Source: Syngnathus acus
Lineage: Eukaryota > Chordata > Actinopteri > Syngnathiformes > Syngnathidae
NCBI RefSeq assembly: GCF_901709675.1
Contig: NC_051107.1
Span: 3,164,001-3,228,000, forward strand
Length of the DNA: 64,000 bases
Direction of reading: 5' to 3'
Part shown: piece after piece, positions 15,006 through 34,427 of the stretch
Position numbering within the stretch: position 1 is the stretch's first letter
Layout: the number at the start of each line of letters is the position of its first letter
Made by a program: the position numbers and the translations under genes
The notes under the pieces: generated by a model
The model's database searches: none
Told to the model about the DNA's origin: nothing
Seen by the model: only the letters and a program-made list of their open reading frames with translations

Positions 15006-15511
15006 GGCACGAGGCACGCAAACGTCATCCGGGTTAAGACTTTCTGAATAAAAGCAAAACGTGACGTTTATAAAATTACAGATTTTAGAAACGCCACTGT
15101 GAGTGTAAAAAAAAGCTCACATTTTCAAAATTTAAGTACAGAAAACAAAGTAACTATTCAAGGTATTTTTCTTTTGAGGGCCCAGTACTTGCCACCAATT
15201 CCACCAGAGGGCGCCAAAGCAATATTTATATTAGACATGGCTTGGGCCTGACCTAAAACTCCAGTGGAGATGACCTACTCAACAAATTGAGGCACATGAG
15301 TTTCCAATAAAATACTGCAAACAGAAAATGAATGGCTTGATCAAGAAAAATAAAACAAGCACAAATGGAAGTTCAGAGAAGTATCCATTAATGAACATTT
15401 AATGTCATACATTACTTGTGAAGACAGCAACATCGGTCCATGTGTCTCCGGGCTAAAAGGAGCACATTTACTTTGGGCCAAACTGCTATTAATAACAGCA
15501 AACACCGCACC
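15006..15511. other. Divergent intergenic region hspa14-cdnf
   Basis: About 500 bases separate the two divergent start codons and contain the presumed promoters. The notable element is a CTCF-like core at 15201-15214. No coding sequence is supported. Confidence 0.6.
15201..15214 (+). promoter_or_regulatory. CTCF-like core motif
   Basis: CCACCAGAGGGCGC fits the CTCF core consensus CCASYAGRKGGCRS at every position. It sits between divergent hspa14 and cdnf. Binding is inferred only. Confidence 0.45.
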
Positions 15512-16660
15512 ATGTCACCACTTCTCCTCTACACTCTGCTGCTTTTCAACAGGGTGTCTTATTCCAAGGCAGGAAACTGTGAAGGTAAAAGGTGTCTGTG
15601 ATTTAAATATCTAATTCCTAATCATATTCATTGATTAATAATACCGGCCTGCAGTGTGCGTGGGGTTTCTTCATAGACTATATGGAAGCGTGACGTCTAA
15701 TCACAAAGAGCTGACTCCAGCTCTGGTGGAGAAAGAACTCTTCCGGGCTTGCTCTGCCGCTCAGGGGAAGGAGGCAAGGCTGGTGAGAAGACTCTTATCG
15801 AGCTCAGAAGAATAAAAAATTTTTTTAATCCCATCAAGTGCACACGCGTGGAGGCAATGTGGTCAGGCGTGGTGTAAATACATACAGGATATCGTTTTTA
15901 AAATTATATTAAAGCTCTTGAATTAAATTGCACTTCAGCGTTACATTTCTAAATGAAAATAAATATTTCCCTACAAAATATAGATGAGCATATAAATAGT
16001 ACTTGGGCATCCAAACCTATTTAAAAGTTAATTTTCTGAGAAATGTAATGTAAATGACAAAATATTTTTATTTACTTTACATACAAATGGTACAAACACA
16101 ACATGCGGTTTTAATGCAATCCAAAAAGACTACATGAACTGCTCATTTGTGCAGTCAGTTATTCTCCAGGGGGAAAAAAAAAAAAAAAAGAATATGTAGC
16201 AACACTGTGGTCTTTCATAGCCATTCTAAGCAATCAAGTGTGCTTATGTTGTGTGTGGTGTCACAGTGTTACTACCTCGGCGCCATTGATGACGCAGCCA
16301 CCCGCGTCACAGCATCCGTGTCTCAGCCGCTAGCCTCCCATGTTCCTGTGGAGAAGATATGCCAGCGCCTCAGCAGCAGAGACACGCAGATATGTCAACT
16401 TAAACACGGTAACATATGCACTGATGTTCATCAAATTTGGACTTGGATGCTTTTCAAATTCCCCCCACCCCACCTTCCCTTTCTTAGAGCCAGAGTTGAG
16501 GGACCTGAGCAGCGAAGATCTGAAAAAGATGCGAGTGCTGGAGTTGAGGAATATTTTAGCCTCATGGGGAGAGGAGTGCAGAGGGTGCCTGGAGAAACAT
16601 GAGTTTGTCAGCCTCATTCTGGAGAAGGCCCTGCTTCACACTCATAAAGGAGACCTGTGA
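15512..16660 (+). CDS. cdnf: Cerebral dopamine neurotrophic factor
   Basis: CDNF is an ER-resident and secreted factor of the MANF/CDNF family that supports neurons and tempers ER stress. Four exons (15512-15584, 15655-15782, 16267-16408, 16488-16660) give 171 residues. A signal peptide ([18 protein letters not shown]) is followed by a saposin-like N-domain with [18 protein letters not shown] and [16 protein letters not shown]. The C-terminal SAP-like domain has [20 protein letters not shown] and the CRGC (CXXC) motif. Eight family cysteines are in place. The last four residues are KGDL, a variant of the ER-return signal (human CDNF KTEL). CDNF versus MANF was decided by the adjacent hspa14, the human neighbour of CDNF. 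It is tail-to-tail with krr1. Confidence 0.93.
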
Positions 16661-16906
16661 ATGACTGTACATGTCTCAAGCACAATCCAAACCTAAGAAA
16701 AACAGCTTTATTTTTAATTCATAGAGAAGACAATAGATCTATAAGATAAATACCAAACGAGAGAAAATCTGTACAACAGAATTAAAAGGTTCAGACTGAG
16801 ATGTGATAAATTCCTCACAGAACTGGGGTGGAACGCTTCACTATGTCTCCAAGTCCAACAAATTCCACATCACATGGGATGAGTTACAGAGTTCTTTGTG
16901 TGCTGC

Positions 16907-19161
<2,255 letters not shown>

Positions 19162-19174
19162 TGCTTTTCTCAGA

Positions 19175-19185
19175 CGGAAGTGACG
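19175..19185 (+). promoter_or_regulatory. ETS/CRE-like promoter element of krr1
   Basis: CGGAAGTGACG, a GGAAGT core merged with a TGACG half-site, lies 14 bases upstream of the krr1 start codon. Such composites are common at ribosome-biogenesis promoters. The motif is seen; function is inferred. Confidence 0.4.
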
Positions 19186-19469
19186 CAAATGTTTCTTCTT
19201 CGTTTTGGAAGGTTCATCGCAAGCGTGAGGCTAACGTGCCTACACTGCTGCCACCATTCGGCGACATATATTATGCAGCAAGTATTAATTTACTATGAGA
19301 CTGATGACACATAACCTCAATTTCAACTACTCCCAAAGAAATGGCTCACTTTTGACTAACTCGTGGCCATTCAAAGACCTGGAAAGGCAAATAAGGAATT
19401 CATTTAGCCAAGTAGAGCCTAGATTTGTATGAATGAATAAAATACAAACATAAGTGACAATTTCAAATT

Positions 19470-22400
19470 TTATTTATGTTGTCGCCGTGCATGAAAAGCC
19501 ATAATAGCTTTGGTTGCAATCATTGACAGCACTGCTAATCCCAAAATACCCACTAACCCTACCACAATGGAGATCATCGTCAAGTTCTCGTTCCCTGCAA
19601 AAAAAAGTGAACATTTCATTCATTCAGCAGTAGATGTTGCATATTTGGGTGATAAATTGTCCAAACATGAGACTGACTAGCTGATCAGAATCTGAGAAAA
19701 GTTGAGTAACTCACAGGAAGACTGTTTGACTCGTGATGCCTCCCGACTGACAATGAGAGGCCCAGCAGACACCACAGCAGCTCTTTTCGAGTTTGGTTTT
19801 GTGCCAATCATGTAAGTGGCCGCTCTCTTGGCGCGCTTAGGGCCTGTGCAGTTCTATGAATTTGGAGGAAAAATATTCGATTATTTCGAGACGTTAGCTA
19901 GTGTAAATGAATTGAGAGAACTTCAGTCCTTAGGGGGGAAAATGCTGAGACAGAAAGGAGACACAAAGACATATCTACTACTGTGACCAAGTTGAATTAC
20001 CTTTGTACAGTTTTCTTTAAGTCCACATATGCTAGCCAAGCAGTGAAAATAAAGTGGCAGCTCCTCAGGCATATGGAACATCTGCATGGCGAATCTACTT
20101 GTCTGAGCCACGCCATTCTCAGACAGCCACCGGAATGTGTGGTCGATGGGACAGCTATGGGGAACAAGTAATCAAAGTGAATGCACATTTCTCATCTTGG
20201 GACTTGGAATTCCCTCACCCATCCTCCAGGAAAATCCCCTGAACGTCATTCTGTGGGTCACTGGTCTCTGTGGCCCAGCAGGACTCCACGTGCAGCAGGA
20301 CGTTGGCGATAAAAGAGACATTGGCGTCCAAGGCAACCTGGAAGTACAACGTGTCCTCCGGGCCCATGCTGGCAAATTCGTGATAACTGCTTCCAAAGTA
20401 CTTGTCTCTGAAAAGGTCCATGGTCAGTCCGAGCTGTACGGAGGTGTTGAACTCCACCAGCGAGTAGGCATTGAACCTACAGCACAAAACAGCCGAGTGT
20501 GTGTGCGGTCGCCTTTGTACAAAAGCAATGATTAAACGCTCCCCTTTAAACTAAGCGTGCTTCAATGTCAAATGCGACTCACCATTTCAAATCAACGCTG
20601 ACATGGGCGTTGCGAATATAATGCAGAGGGTAGACGCACTTCCAGATGACTTTCAGATCCCGCCGGCTGATGGCTTCCTCTTTGGTCAAGGAGACAGCCA
20701 GTGTGTTTTGGAACTCAATGTGGGTTTTGTTGATCTGGGAGGAACATCAAGTTTTTACGAATCATTTTGTTTTCAAGCCACAGGAAGTCCAGTCACTCAC
20801 CCGCCTCTTTGTCCCACATTCAAAGCCGTGTCGAGGAGTGCGGAAGTGGAACAACAGCCCGCTTTCCTCCACTTGGCAGGTGGCGTTGTTCAGCACCACC
20901 TCGACCTTCCCGCCGATGTACGCAATCAGGTACGGTCTGGCCACGCCGCCGGTCATCACTTTCTCCAGACACTCACTGAAAATGCCTTTCTCTGTGAAGA
21001 CGGGTGCGTATATTATAGGTCAGCATCAGATGAGGAATGATCGGACTTTGGGGAGGTGAATCAACTGGACGATGACGGTGCTTGCTTCCTTTTAAAGGTC
21101 AGATTTAAATTTGTGCCCCCCCCCCATAGCAAGAAATAAGTAGCATTAATGAAGACAAACTTGCAAAGCGCACTGTTATGAATGGTTTCCATTACCGTTG
21201 CAGATCGGGCGGGAGGCCACTGGTGCCTGAAGCACGGCGCTCACGTCATAATAGCCCATTTTGCATGCGCAGTCGAACGAACCCAGAGTGTTGATGCATT
21301 GAGAGTTATGTGGGCACAGGGCGCGGGTGGACGACGCGCAAAGATCTGGACCTGAGAGAACAAAAGCATTGCATAAAAGTCAAGAGAATTAACTGAAGTT
21401 AAGCTGATCGGTCTTCTCCTACCATCCCAGTAAATGAGTCCATCTCGAACTGAGACGTAAGCATTATCCCGGGAATGAATATAATCCATGTGGAAGTGAA
21501 CCGGCAGGGGCATGTCGTCATCCTCGTGGGACGCGTCGAAAAGCATGATCGTAACCTCCGTTTTGCTCGTGTCGGATGCAGGATCCATACCAGTCACTTC
21601 AACGCGGATTGGAGGACGGACTTCCCTCAAGAGTTCCAGCAGCTGTAGGACATCAAATGAACAGCCAAATAAGCATAATGTGTTCACAAAAACAAGAAGC
21701 ATGTAAGAAGCTGTGATGTCTCACCAAGTTTTGGATACTCTCCACCATTATAGTCGTTGCCTCTGACAGGTCGTCATCCACATCATCAGGCAGAGGGCCA
21801 GGCACGACCATTCTGAGCACATAGATGCCTTCGGCTGCAGAGTAAAACAGAAAAGCACCCATCAGGAGTTGCACAAATCTGCCACTTGGGGTGCATTTGG
21901 GATTCAGACCTTGGTCTTCATTGATGGAGTCAAGTCCCACACCCCGTACAAGGAAGCCGTAAATTGATTTATCGACCGTGAAGCACAACATCGTACGTTC
22001 CGACATCCACCGGCCGTCGCACTGCTCCCACAGATCCAGGACGTACGTCTTGCCAGCTTCCAGTCCCGTCAGTCGCAGCTCGGTCCGGGTCAGATTGTCC
22101 GTCGCAAGGGTGCTGCCGTTCTCCAGGGACAGTTTGTATAAAAATGAAAGGGCTAAACTGGATGTGCCGGGAATCCACAAGGCGACAGAGTCGTTTGTGT
22201 GGTACCGCAGTTCTAACACACCACGGGGTCCTGGAAAGCAACACAATGCAACACTGGTATACTTTTTTTTAGTTCTGTAATGCTGCTGCTTGCAGCATAC
22301 AGAGTACCTGTGTGTACTGGAAGTTTCTTGGTGCTCATCAGCACGTCATTGCCGCACAGCGCGTCCACTCTGGCGTGGTAAAGGTGGCACGGCAGCAGCC

Positions 22401-24346
22401 CTTCAACCATGTAGTCAGTGGTGAGTGTAGTGCCCAGCAGCGTGTCGTCCTGGTAGACCCTGAACCTGGACACGGACGAGGCGCCGCTCACTTCCCAGCT
22501 AAGCGTGTAGTTGTTGGAGCCGTACGATGTCTGACGTAAGGCCTCGATTCTGGAGTGAGCTAAGTGACAGAAATAGGTGTCATTTTTTCTCTTTAGAGTT
22601 TTAACTGTGGCAGAATGTAAATCTCACCAGTATTGCCATCGCTCTGAATCATTTCACTGTAGCGGGACTCCATGGCGACTTGGCAAACCGTCTGCAGGCC
22701 AAATTTAACCTTGCTGCAGGGCTGCAGGCCAGACAAGGTAAAAACAAAGTCCTCCGCCAAGAGCCAGGTGGGCACCTCCTCCACGACGTGGTCCGTTCCG
22801 TTGAGATGGAAGGCTGTGAGGAGGAAGAGGGAGAACCAGAGGTCCTCTGGCACATTCCAGGTCAAAGATATGCTGCTGCTGTTCCACAAGCTGACCTTAA
22901 AGTCTCTGGGAATGTCTGGATCTAATGGGAAAAGATCACAAAACCTTTGAGTAATTTTTGCTTTGAAGCCAAGCTGCAGAACTAGCTAAGCTTGGTTCAA
23001 GCTGTAACTGTATATAGCATGGTCAACAAATTCTAATTACCAGTTAAAGCTGAGAGGCAGGTGATAAGGAAATTGGCGTCAGGGTCCACGCACACCACAT
23101 AGAGAGTACAAGAGTTCAGGGAAGTGACGCGAAAGCGATTGTCGATGATTTTGTTCTTGCTAAGCAAGTTATAGGAGCCCCGGTCAGCTTGGTAAAGGGT
23201 CACAGTGTGGCCGCTGCCGGGAGGAGCTGGTCGGTCCACCGTCCACGACAACATCAACGTGGCTGGAGAACGGGCCTCCACCTTGACGGAATACCGCAGC
23301 GTGTGACCTGGAATGGAGACAGTCAATCATCAAACGAATGAAAAATGTGAGATTCTGTTCTGGCATTTGAAAACAGACAGATTTCATTGGTTTGTTTGGT
23401 TAGATGAAAATGGGCCATAAAAATGATACTAATTGTTGCATTTTTTTTTTTTTTTACCAAAAGCAAGGAAGAAGTTTTCATCCTGAAAGAAGAAGAGTGT
23501 GCCATTTTCACAAGGGAACGCCTCAGTGGGATCCAACAAATCCAGGACGATCTACAAACAAGATTAGGTTATGAAGACAACTTAGATTATTATTAATGAA
23601 TTTTATGAACGATCCCAGCACCTGTGTCGCACTTGTGGGAATTTTCTGGGGTTTCTGTTGGCCACTGACTTTGGTTTTCTTGGTACCTTAAAAACAAACG
23701 GTGACATATGGGAATGGATAACATTAAGAAATGAATGGGTTATAGTGCGTTTACCTGGGGAAACGGTTAAAGTCCACGAGTGACGAGTGCCTGCGTATTC
23801 GAGGGTCACTTTGTTTTCTACAGATGGAGGGACTGTTAAGGACACCATTTCGCCCTTCATCCAGAGTTTTTTTAAAGATGTGTCATTTAGCCACAGGTTG
23901 TCAGAACTAAAGAACAAAAAAGTATTTTTTAGGAATAAAACGTCTTATTTTTTAGTTAAGCACTGAAAGCAGACCAACTAGACAGCAAATTATGTAAATA
24001 AATACAATTAGTGTGCCAGCTCTTATGGGGATAAAGTGAGGGAACTGAGCTTTAATGGGAATCCAATTTAAAAAAAACACTTTACCTTTGCAGAGGGTTG
24101 CCCAAGTCCATCCAACAAATAGAGAAAGAAACGTCACCAGTGCGTCCTGTGAAAGGAAAAACAAATTGCTTTTCTATATAGTGTTTCTATAAGTTATAAG
24201 AAATTTGAAATCGGCGCCATTGTTACCAAATGAGATGGCTTGAGTCAATAGGGTGAAAAAGACTGGAAAGTCAAAGAAATTCCTGCGGAGAAATCAGAGT
24301 CAACAAGATAGAAACATTTCGATTGTTAAATCGTATTTTCTTACAT
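19470..24346 (-). CDS. FN3-SEA-EGF-ZP transmembrane protein (uromodulin-like 1-like)
   Basis: Nineteen exons splice in phase to 1022 residues: AT at 24346-24345 in exon 1, then 24282-24227, 24146-24086, 23906-23755, 23686-23622, 23551-23458, 23307-23041, 22921-22628, 22559-22308, 22230-21910, 21834-21725, 21642-21423, 21351-21196, 20991-20801, 20734-20583, 20476-20219, 20154-20001, 19853-19715 and 19594-19470. Order: signal peptide (NFFDFPVFFTLLTQAISFG), a unique N-terminal domain, FN3-like exons 7-10, a SEA-like segment (exons 11-12), one EGF-like module (exon 13), and a ZP module. The ZP module has ZP-N cysteines in exons 14-15 and ZP-C markers ESCWATETSDPQN and EDGCPID in exons 16-17. A furin site (KRAKR) and one helix with a short basic tail (ARRQHK) end it. 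The order matches UMODL1, but I cannot prove orthology. ZP proteins polymerise into extracellular matrices. The start codon is split across exons 1 and 2. Confidence 0.87.
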
Positions 24347-24380
24347 TTTGTTCTTCGTATTTCCAGCAAGGAAATCGCAT
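24271..24380 (-). other. Upstream ORF overlapping the split start codon
   Basis: An ATG at 24380-24378 in exon 1 reads 15 codons across the exon 1/2 junction to a TGA at 24273-24271. It overlaps the main start out of frame. If exon 1 is the true leader, this uORF would dampen translation of the ZP-domain protein. Confidence 0.5.
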
Positions 24381-25250
24381 TTGTTCGGTAAAATGTAGGC
24401 TTTGCTGAAAGATGAGGCCACTAATGAGTGGCAGGTGAGTGGTGACGTCAATGCCCGACGCTTTAGGACCCGGAAGTTAAGTAGTCCTCGCTGAGTATTG
24501 TATATAATTATAAAAGAGTGAACGTAACTAAATAAAATTCTATGTGTAAAAATGTTTATATAAACATTTTGTCGACATAAACCTTGTTTTCCTGATTTTT
24601 TCTGTGTCTCAATTTGAACGTCTCAATCCGGGCGTCACATGTAACTCATACAGTGGCCTGTAGGTGTCAGTGCTCACCCAAATGTAAGCCTGCAGTTATC
24701 GTTCAACATCTGCTTTCATGTCACATTATATTAAAAAAATGAAAACGTGTTTGCCGATCAATTTCCTTTAGGGTTTAAGCATGAGCAAGCAGAACCAGGG
24801 TGTAAATCAAAACGAAAACATCATTTAAAAAAACACAACAGCTGTGCTAGTACTTAAAATACAATTACACACTTTATATCTAAATAAATTAAAAAAATCT
24901 TAGTGTCTTATACAGGAAAAATAGTAAAAGGCCCAAACATGGGTTGGCCTATATGAAGCTTACTGCATAAATGGCGCCAGCTCCCATTGCATGCAAACTA
25001 ACTACATTAGGCAAAGTAAAGACGATGTGTCCTCAATCAGAGTGGAGCATTATACAGTGCTTGTGTCCAGGGTCCAGTGAACAGCACTGTGCACAAGTTA
25101 CACAGAGCAACTTTTGTTGAATTAATTTTAACAAGTAATTGGAGTCACAAGTCTGTGGAGAGTTTGAGGCATCAGACTTGTAGGGAGATTTGTCTCATCA
25201 TGATCTGAGCTGAGTGTGTTGGGGAAAAAAATCGACGTTATTTGGCAAAT
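24347..25250. other. Divergent spacer between the ZP gene and the esterase gene
   Basis: About 900 bases separate the two divergent start codons. The sequence is AT-rich with no coding potential. No strong TATA box or CpG-rich core was recognised. Confidence 0.6.
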
Positions 25251-30309
<5,059 letters not shown>

Positions 30310-30376
30310 ACAAAATACAAGCGGAAAACATTATTTGTGATAAAAAAAAAAAAAAAATCCTCTTTAGCATGAAAAC

Positions 30377-30382
30377 AATAAA
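30377..30382 (+). terminator. Poly(A) signal of the esterase gene
   Basis: AATAAA lies 68 bases after the stop codon, embedded in A-rich sequence. Confidence 0.65.
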
Positions 30383-32434
30383 ATACACAGCGAAAATTCC
30401 AACGGAATAAATTTTTTTTTGGACATCAATTTTAAATGAAGTGTTCCGTTCACTCATATTTAATTTACGGCAGTGGCGCCACCAATCAAATTTCGCGACA
30501 TGTCAGTTTGCCGCATAAACTCATTTCACGCCGTTATTTTCTCCCGCCTGCAATGAAAAGGTTATAACGAAAACACATTTGACTGCAAATGTGTGCGAAT
30601 AATTTTATAGTGAAGTTGTCGACTACCCGAACAGCAGCAGCGGGATGCTAAGCTTTTTGTTTACTACTACAAAGATCACGTATTGAAATTCTGCAGCTGC
30701 TTTGAGGACCGGCCGATTTTCCCACATAAAGAGGAGATGGCCTAATAAACTAACTTTATTTCAAGGTCCATAAATGCCGCGGCCTGAGGGGCCCGCGCCT
30801 GATGAGCGGCGCCGTAACATTTAAGGTCGGCCAGGTGCGTTTTCATCACTGATCACTGCTCGATTATCAGGATGGGGAGGCTCGAGAGGAACCCGATAAA
30901 TGGACCCCACCGAGGGCGCATCCCCGAGCGACTCCAAATGGATTGTTGTCACCTCTGCGCTTTCACTAATGGTGCTTGTTTTGGAAAGTGCGTCCTTGCT
31001 CTTTTTACCTCCATCAAGGAGGAACACAAGAAAGGGAGGAAAAGGGAAATTTGAAGCTGTGCACTTAAGAGTGGCTTCACCTTTAAAGTACATTTGAATT
31101 AAAGTGAAAAATGAACTTGATAGAGAAGGTCAAAGGCTTCTTTGCTCAAAATCTCAGTCCCAGTTAGAGGTTCCATCTTTTCGACACATATGGAGCACAA
31201 TGAGAATGAAATGGGAAATATTCACACTTGACTTGCGGAACAAGATGTCTGCACACGGAAATATTTTCACACCTGACTGCGGCCAAATGAATCGTTCCAA
31301 GCTGACTTTTTTTTTTTTCTTCCAAAACAACAGCATCTATTACGAATACAAAATGATGGGGGGGGGACAGAAGCCTTCTTTAGAATTTTGACAAATAGTA
31401 TTTTTTTTTTCTTCCACTTCCAGCCTTTTTTTTTTTTTTTGTCTTCAGCCTTGAGCATCTATCAAAACATATTACAGTCATGCGTCGGCACAGCGGCCCC
31501 CCGAAAGTGAGCAGCGCAAGGACCCCGCTAACGTCTCAAGGCTGTGTGACGTCAAAGTGCATTCAAACACTTCCCCGCAAACAAGACAACATGATGACGC
31601 ATTTTTTGCTAGTCGCCGCCAACTGCTACACAACTAAACAAACAATTCCACTTCAATAACAAAACCTTTTAGCTTTTCCTGTCTGGGCAGTTTTTTATGT
31701 CAACAACAGTCTCTCTTTGTGACGCCCAAGCCGACCGATCGCTCTAACGCGCTAATCATCTTTTATTCTCATAAAACCCCCGCCCTGAAAATATTTGATA
31801 TGTGATCCATCGTTTGGGGCGAGTCACCCCGCCTTTGAAAGACTACCCGCCGCGCCATTACGTTGTCATTCGATACATTCACGGCGCATTCGCACGTCGC
31901 CTGGAGCCGAGATATTATACTGGTGGGAAAAGCAACAATGTCAACTCCCGCCCAGTTGAATTGGTTACAGTCATGCATTTAAAAGACAGATCAATCTACT
32001 CGAGCAGAAAACGCGCCATCTGTCCGACATAATGGATTGCAGCGCAACAATGTCATGCGCAAAGTCACTCTGAGACAGACGGCATCTTTTAAAATGCCTG
32101 GGATTAACCCTGAATAAAGTTGGAGATGTTTTAGGAGGCTTTTCCTGGCATGGGTTTGAATCCTGGCTGAGCTCCACGATTGAAAAGGTGGGGAGGAGTT
32201 GAGCCACCGTGTTCCCAAGTCCCTTCACACCTCAGATTGTGTGAAAGAGGAAAGACAGACACACACCTGAGTCCATCCGTCCTGCCTACCTCCACGCCAC
32301 CTGCGGATATTGGACTCGGCACAGAAGGTTTGCGCCAACATTTTTCCCCCCGCGGCGCCCTCCCTCGGGATTGAGTGACGGCAAGAGGGAAGTTGGCGAG
32401 GAGGGGAGGGGATTTACTCCAAAATGTTCAAACT

Positions 32435-32448
32435 GTTTCCATAGCAAC
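32435..32448 (+). promoter_or_regulatory. RFX X-box-like motif
   Basis: GTTTCCATAGCAAC fits the RFX dimer consensus GTYNCCATRGNAAC at every position. It lies in the gene desert, in a GC-richer patch. Confidence 0.5.
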
Positions 32449-33195
32449 AGCCTCAGGAAAGTTTAGCAGGTACGAGGCTCAGCGAGGGCCGGTCGGAACG
32501 CACCGCTCGACGCTTGCTGACTTTAATGAGACCCGGGCGGAAGTTTGATGGAGGGCTGTCACGGAACGTTAGCGGCGCGCAACTCCTCCGGGGATGCGCC
32601 GCTGTGTTGGGTGGCTGACAGCAAAAATAAAGCGTGGCCTGACCTTTTTGGAAGAGTGATCTCCACTTGTCATGTGTTATTAAGCGATGCGGATATAGCG
32701 ACACGATGGAGAGGTAATTACAAGCAAAAACACACAATGTGGATTATAAGAAACAAAATACTAAAATGCACCATGCTCCGACCTGCTCGTCAGTCAATGT
32801 TCCAATCTATTTCTACTCAAGTGAAACATTGTCGGAGTCGGGAATGAACAAGACGCACGGCGTGCACCCACATGCAAAATGCTTATGTTCATACACGGAA
32901 CACATTTCCATATTTTGCGACTATCTGCCTGACTCCTAACCACCCACAGTACATGCATCAGCACCCTCCAACATGCGGTGACAGAGTGTGTATATATTAT
33001 CTCGGGGGAAGGGGTGGAGGGGGGGATACATCACCAACAAAAAGGCGCACCAAACTCCTGACAGGTTCAGTAATTGCATTCAGCGGATCATAAAATTGCA
33101 CGAGTTGCATCACTCTTGCCCCGGTGGCAGGAGGCGGCGGCGAGGGGATGCGGCCCCCGAGTTTAAATGCACGGCGCATTTTGATGCGGTATTAA

Positions 33196-33226
<31 letters not shown>

Positions 33227-34269
33227 GGGCGCCCACATGCATAACAATCCGCCACCTGAGCTTTCCCAAAAAGTCTACTCTATGAAGAGTTTGCGGGCAT
33301 TTATTACTTTCACCTCCAACCCGACAAGCTTCGAAACTCTATTAATTGCCAGGGTGCTCGTCCGTCCAAATACACGGGACACACATGGATGTCTCTCGGT
33401 CTACTTAGCAAGTCCATCCTCGGAATTGCACATTTGTTTGCAGTGCACGACTTTAACCAGAAAGCAATTACACCGTTCGGAAATACTCGCGTGCCTTGTC
33501 TTGGCTCGCTGATGGCCAGAGTGGGACATTAAAACGTATCCCGGCCAAAAGCTTAAACATAGTGCCGCTAACTGTGCCACCTACATTTTACAACTCGTTA
33601 TTAAAAAAAAAAAAAAAGACAGTCAGGAGAAACATCTGTGGCACGACATATCTGCCCAGTAAGGACTGACTTGGCAAAGTATTACAATTGTGGACTAAAG
33701 TGGAACTTCTTTACCTCTTCTTTTTAATTGCACTGCACTGCATCTCTTCCACTTGAGCTCAGTGCTGCCTCACGTGTAGTGGCGTAATGTGGTACTACAC
33801 TTGACTGATAGAAACTCAGTAAAAAAGTAAAAATAAAAATGTTCTGTTATTTTTGTTTTTTTTAGAAATACATAAGAGACATATAGTCCAGAGTTAACAA
33901 GCCTTTTAACGTCAAAATAACTCAGACTGCGTAATTGGTTGCTGAGTTTCGGTCCTCAACAAGCTTTTCAAAGTCTTTCTCGGTCACAATGCGGATGACA
34001 AGACACAAGCAAAGCCGTTGAACAAAGGCAATTTTTTTTTTGTGTTATTCACTGAAGAGACAAAAAGAGTTAACTGACAGGCAGGGACAAACGGCTGAGC
34101 GTAGACTCTTCAGTCAAAGATAAAAAGAATTGCAGGAGCGAAGCCTCTGGAATATGTGTTGGTAGTCTTCAAAGGTAATAAAAGACCAAGGGAAGTAGTC
34201 TAAAACCTATTTCACAATCTAAACACTCTTCTGTGCACTTTAAAAAATAAAACCTCACTGAATGTTTGG

Positions 34270-34273
<4 letters not shown>

Positions 34274-34307
<34 letters not shown>
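34274..34307 (+). repeat. 34-base A homopolymer
   Basis: An uninterrupted run of 34 A lies about 105 bases left of an X-box-like motif. No retroposed gene was recognised next to it. Confidence 0.95.
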
Positions 34308-34309
<2 letters not shown>

Positions 34310-34413
34310 AGTGGATGGAACATTCAGGCAGTACGCCCACACGTGTTTTGTCATTCTTTGAAGCTATTTCATAAAACAAAGTATTTTTTCCCCGGAACCT
34401 TTTCAGTGTTGCT

Positions 34414-34427
34414 ATTTCCATGGCAAC
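34414..34427 (+). promoter_or_regulatory. RFX X-box-like motif, one mismatch
   Basis: ATTTCCATGGCAAC differs from the palindromic X-box GTTTCCATGGCAAC only at the first base. Confidence 0.4.

Noticed and set aside
24346-24380. ATG at 24380 as the main start of the ZP-domain gene
   Set aside because: After splicing its frame stops at TGA in exon 2, whereas the split ATG continues through all 19 exons.
25242-25250. Start of the esterase at 25242
   Set aside because: That codon is TTG; the first ATG is 25251 and directly opens the signal peptide.
32988-33512. 174-codon plus-strand frame containing a lysine run
   Set aside because: It passes through a 20-plus A homopolymer and has no domain features.
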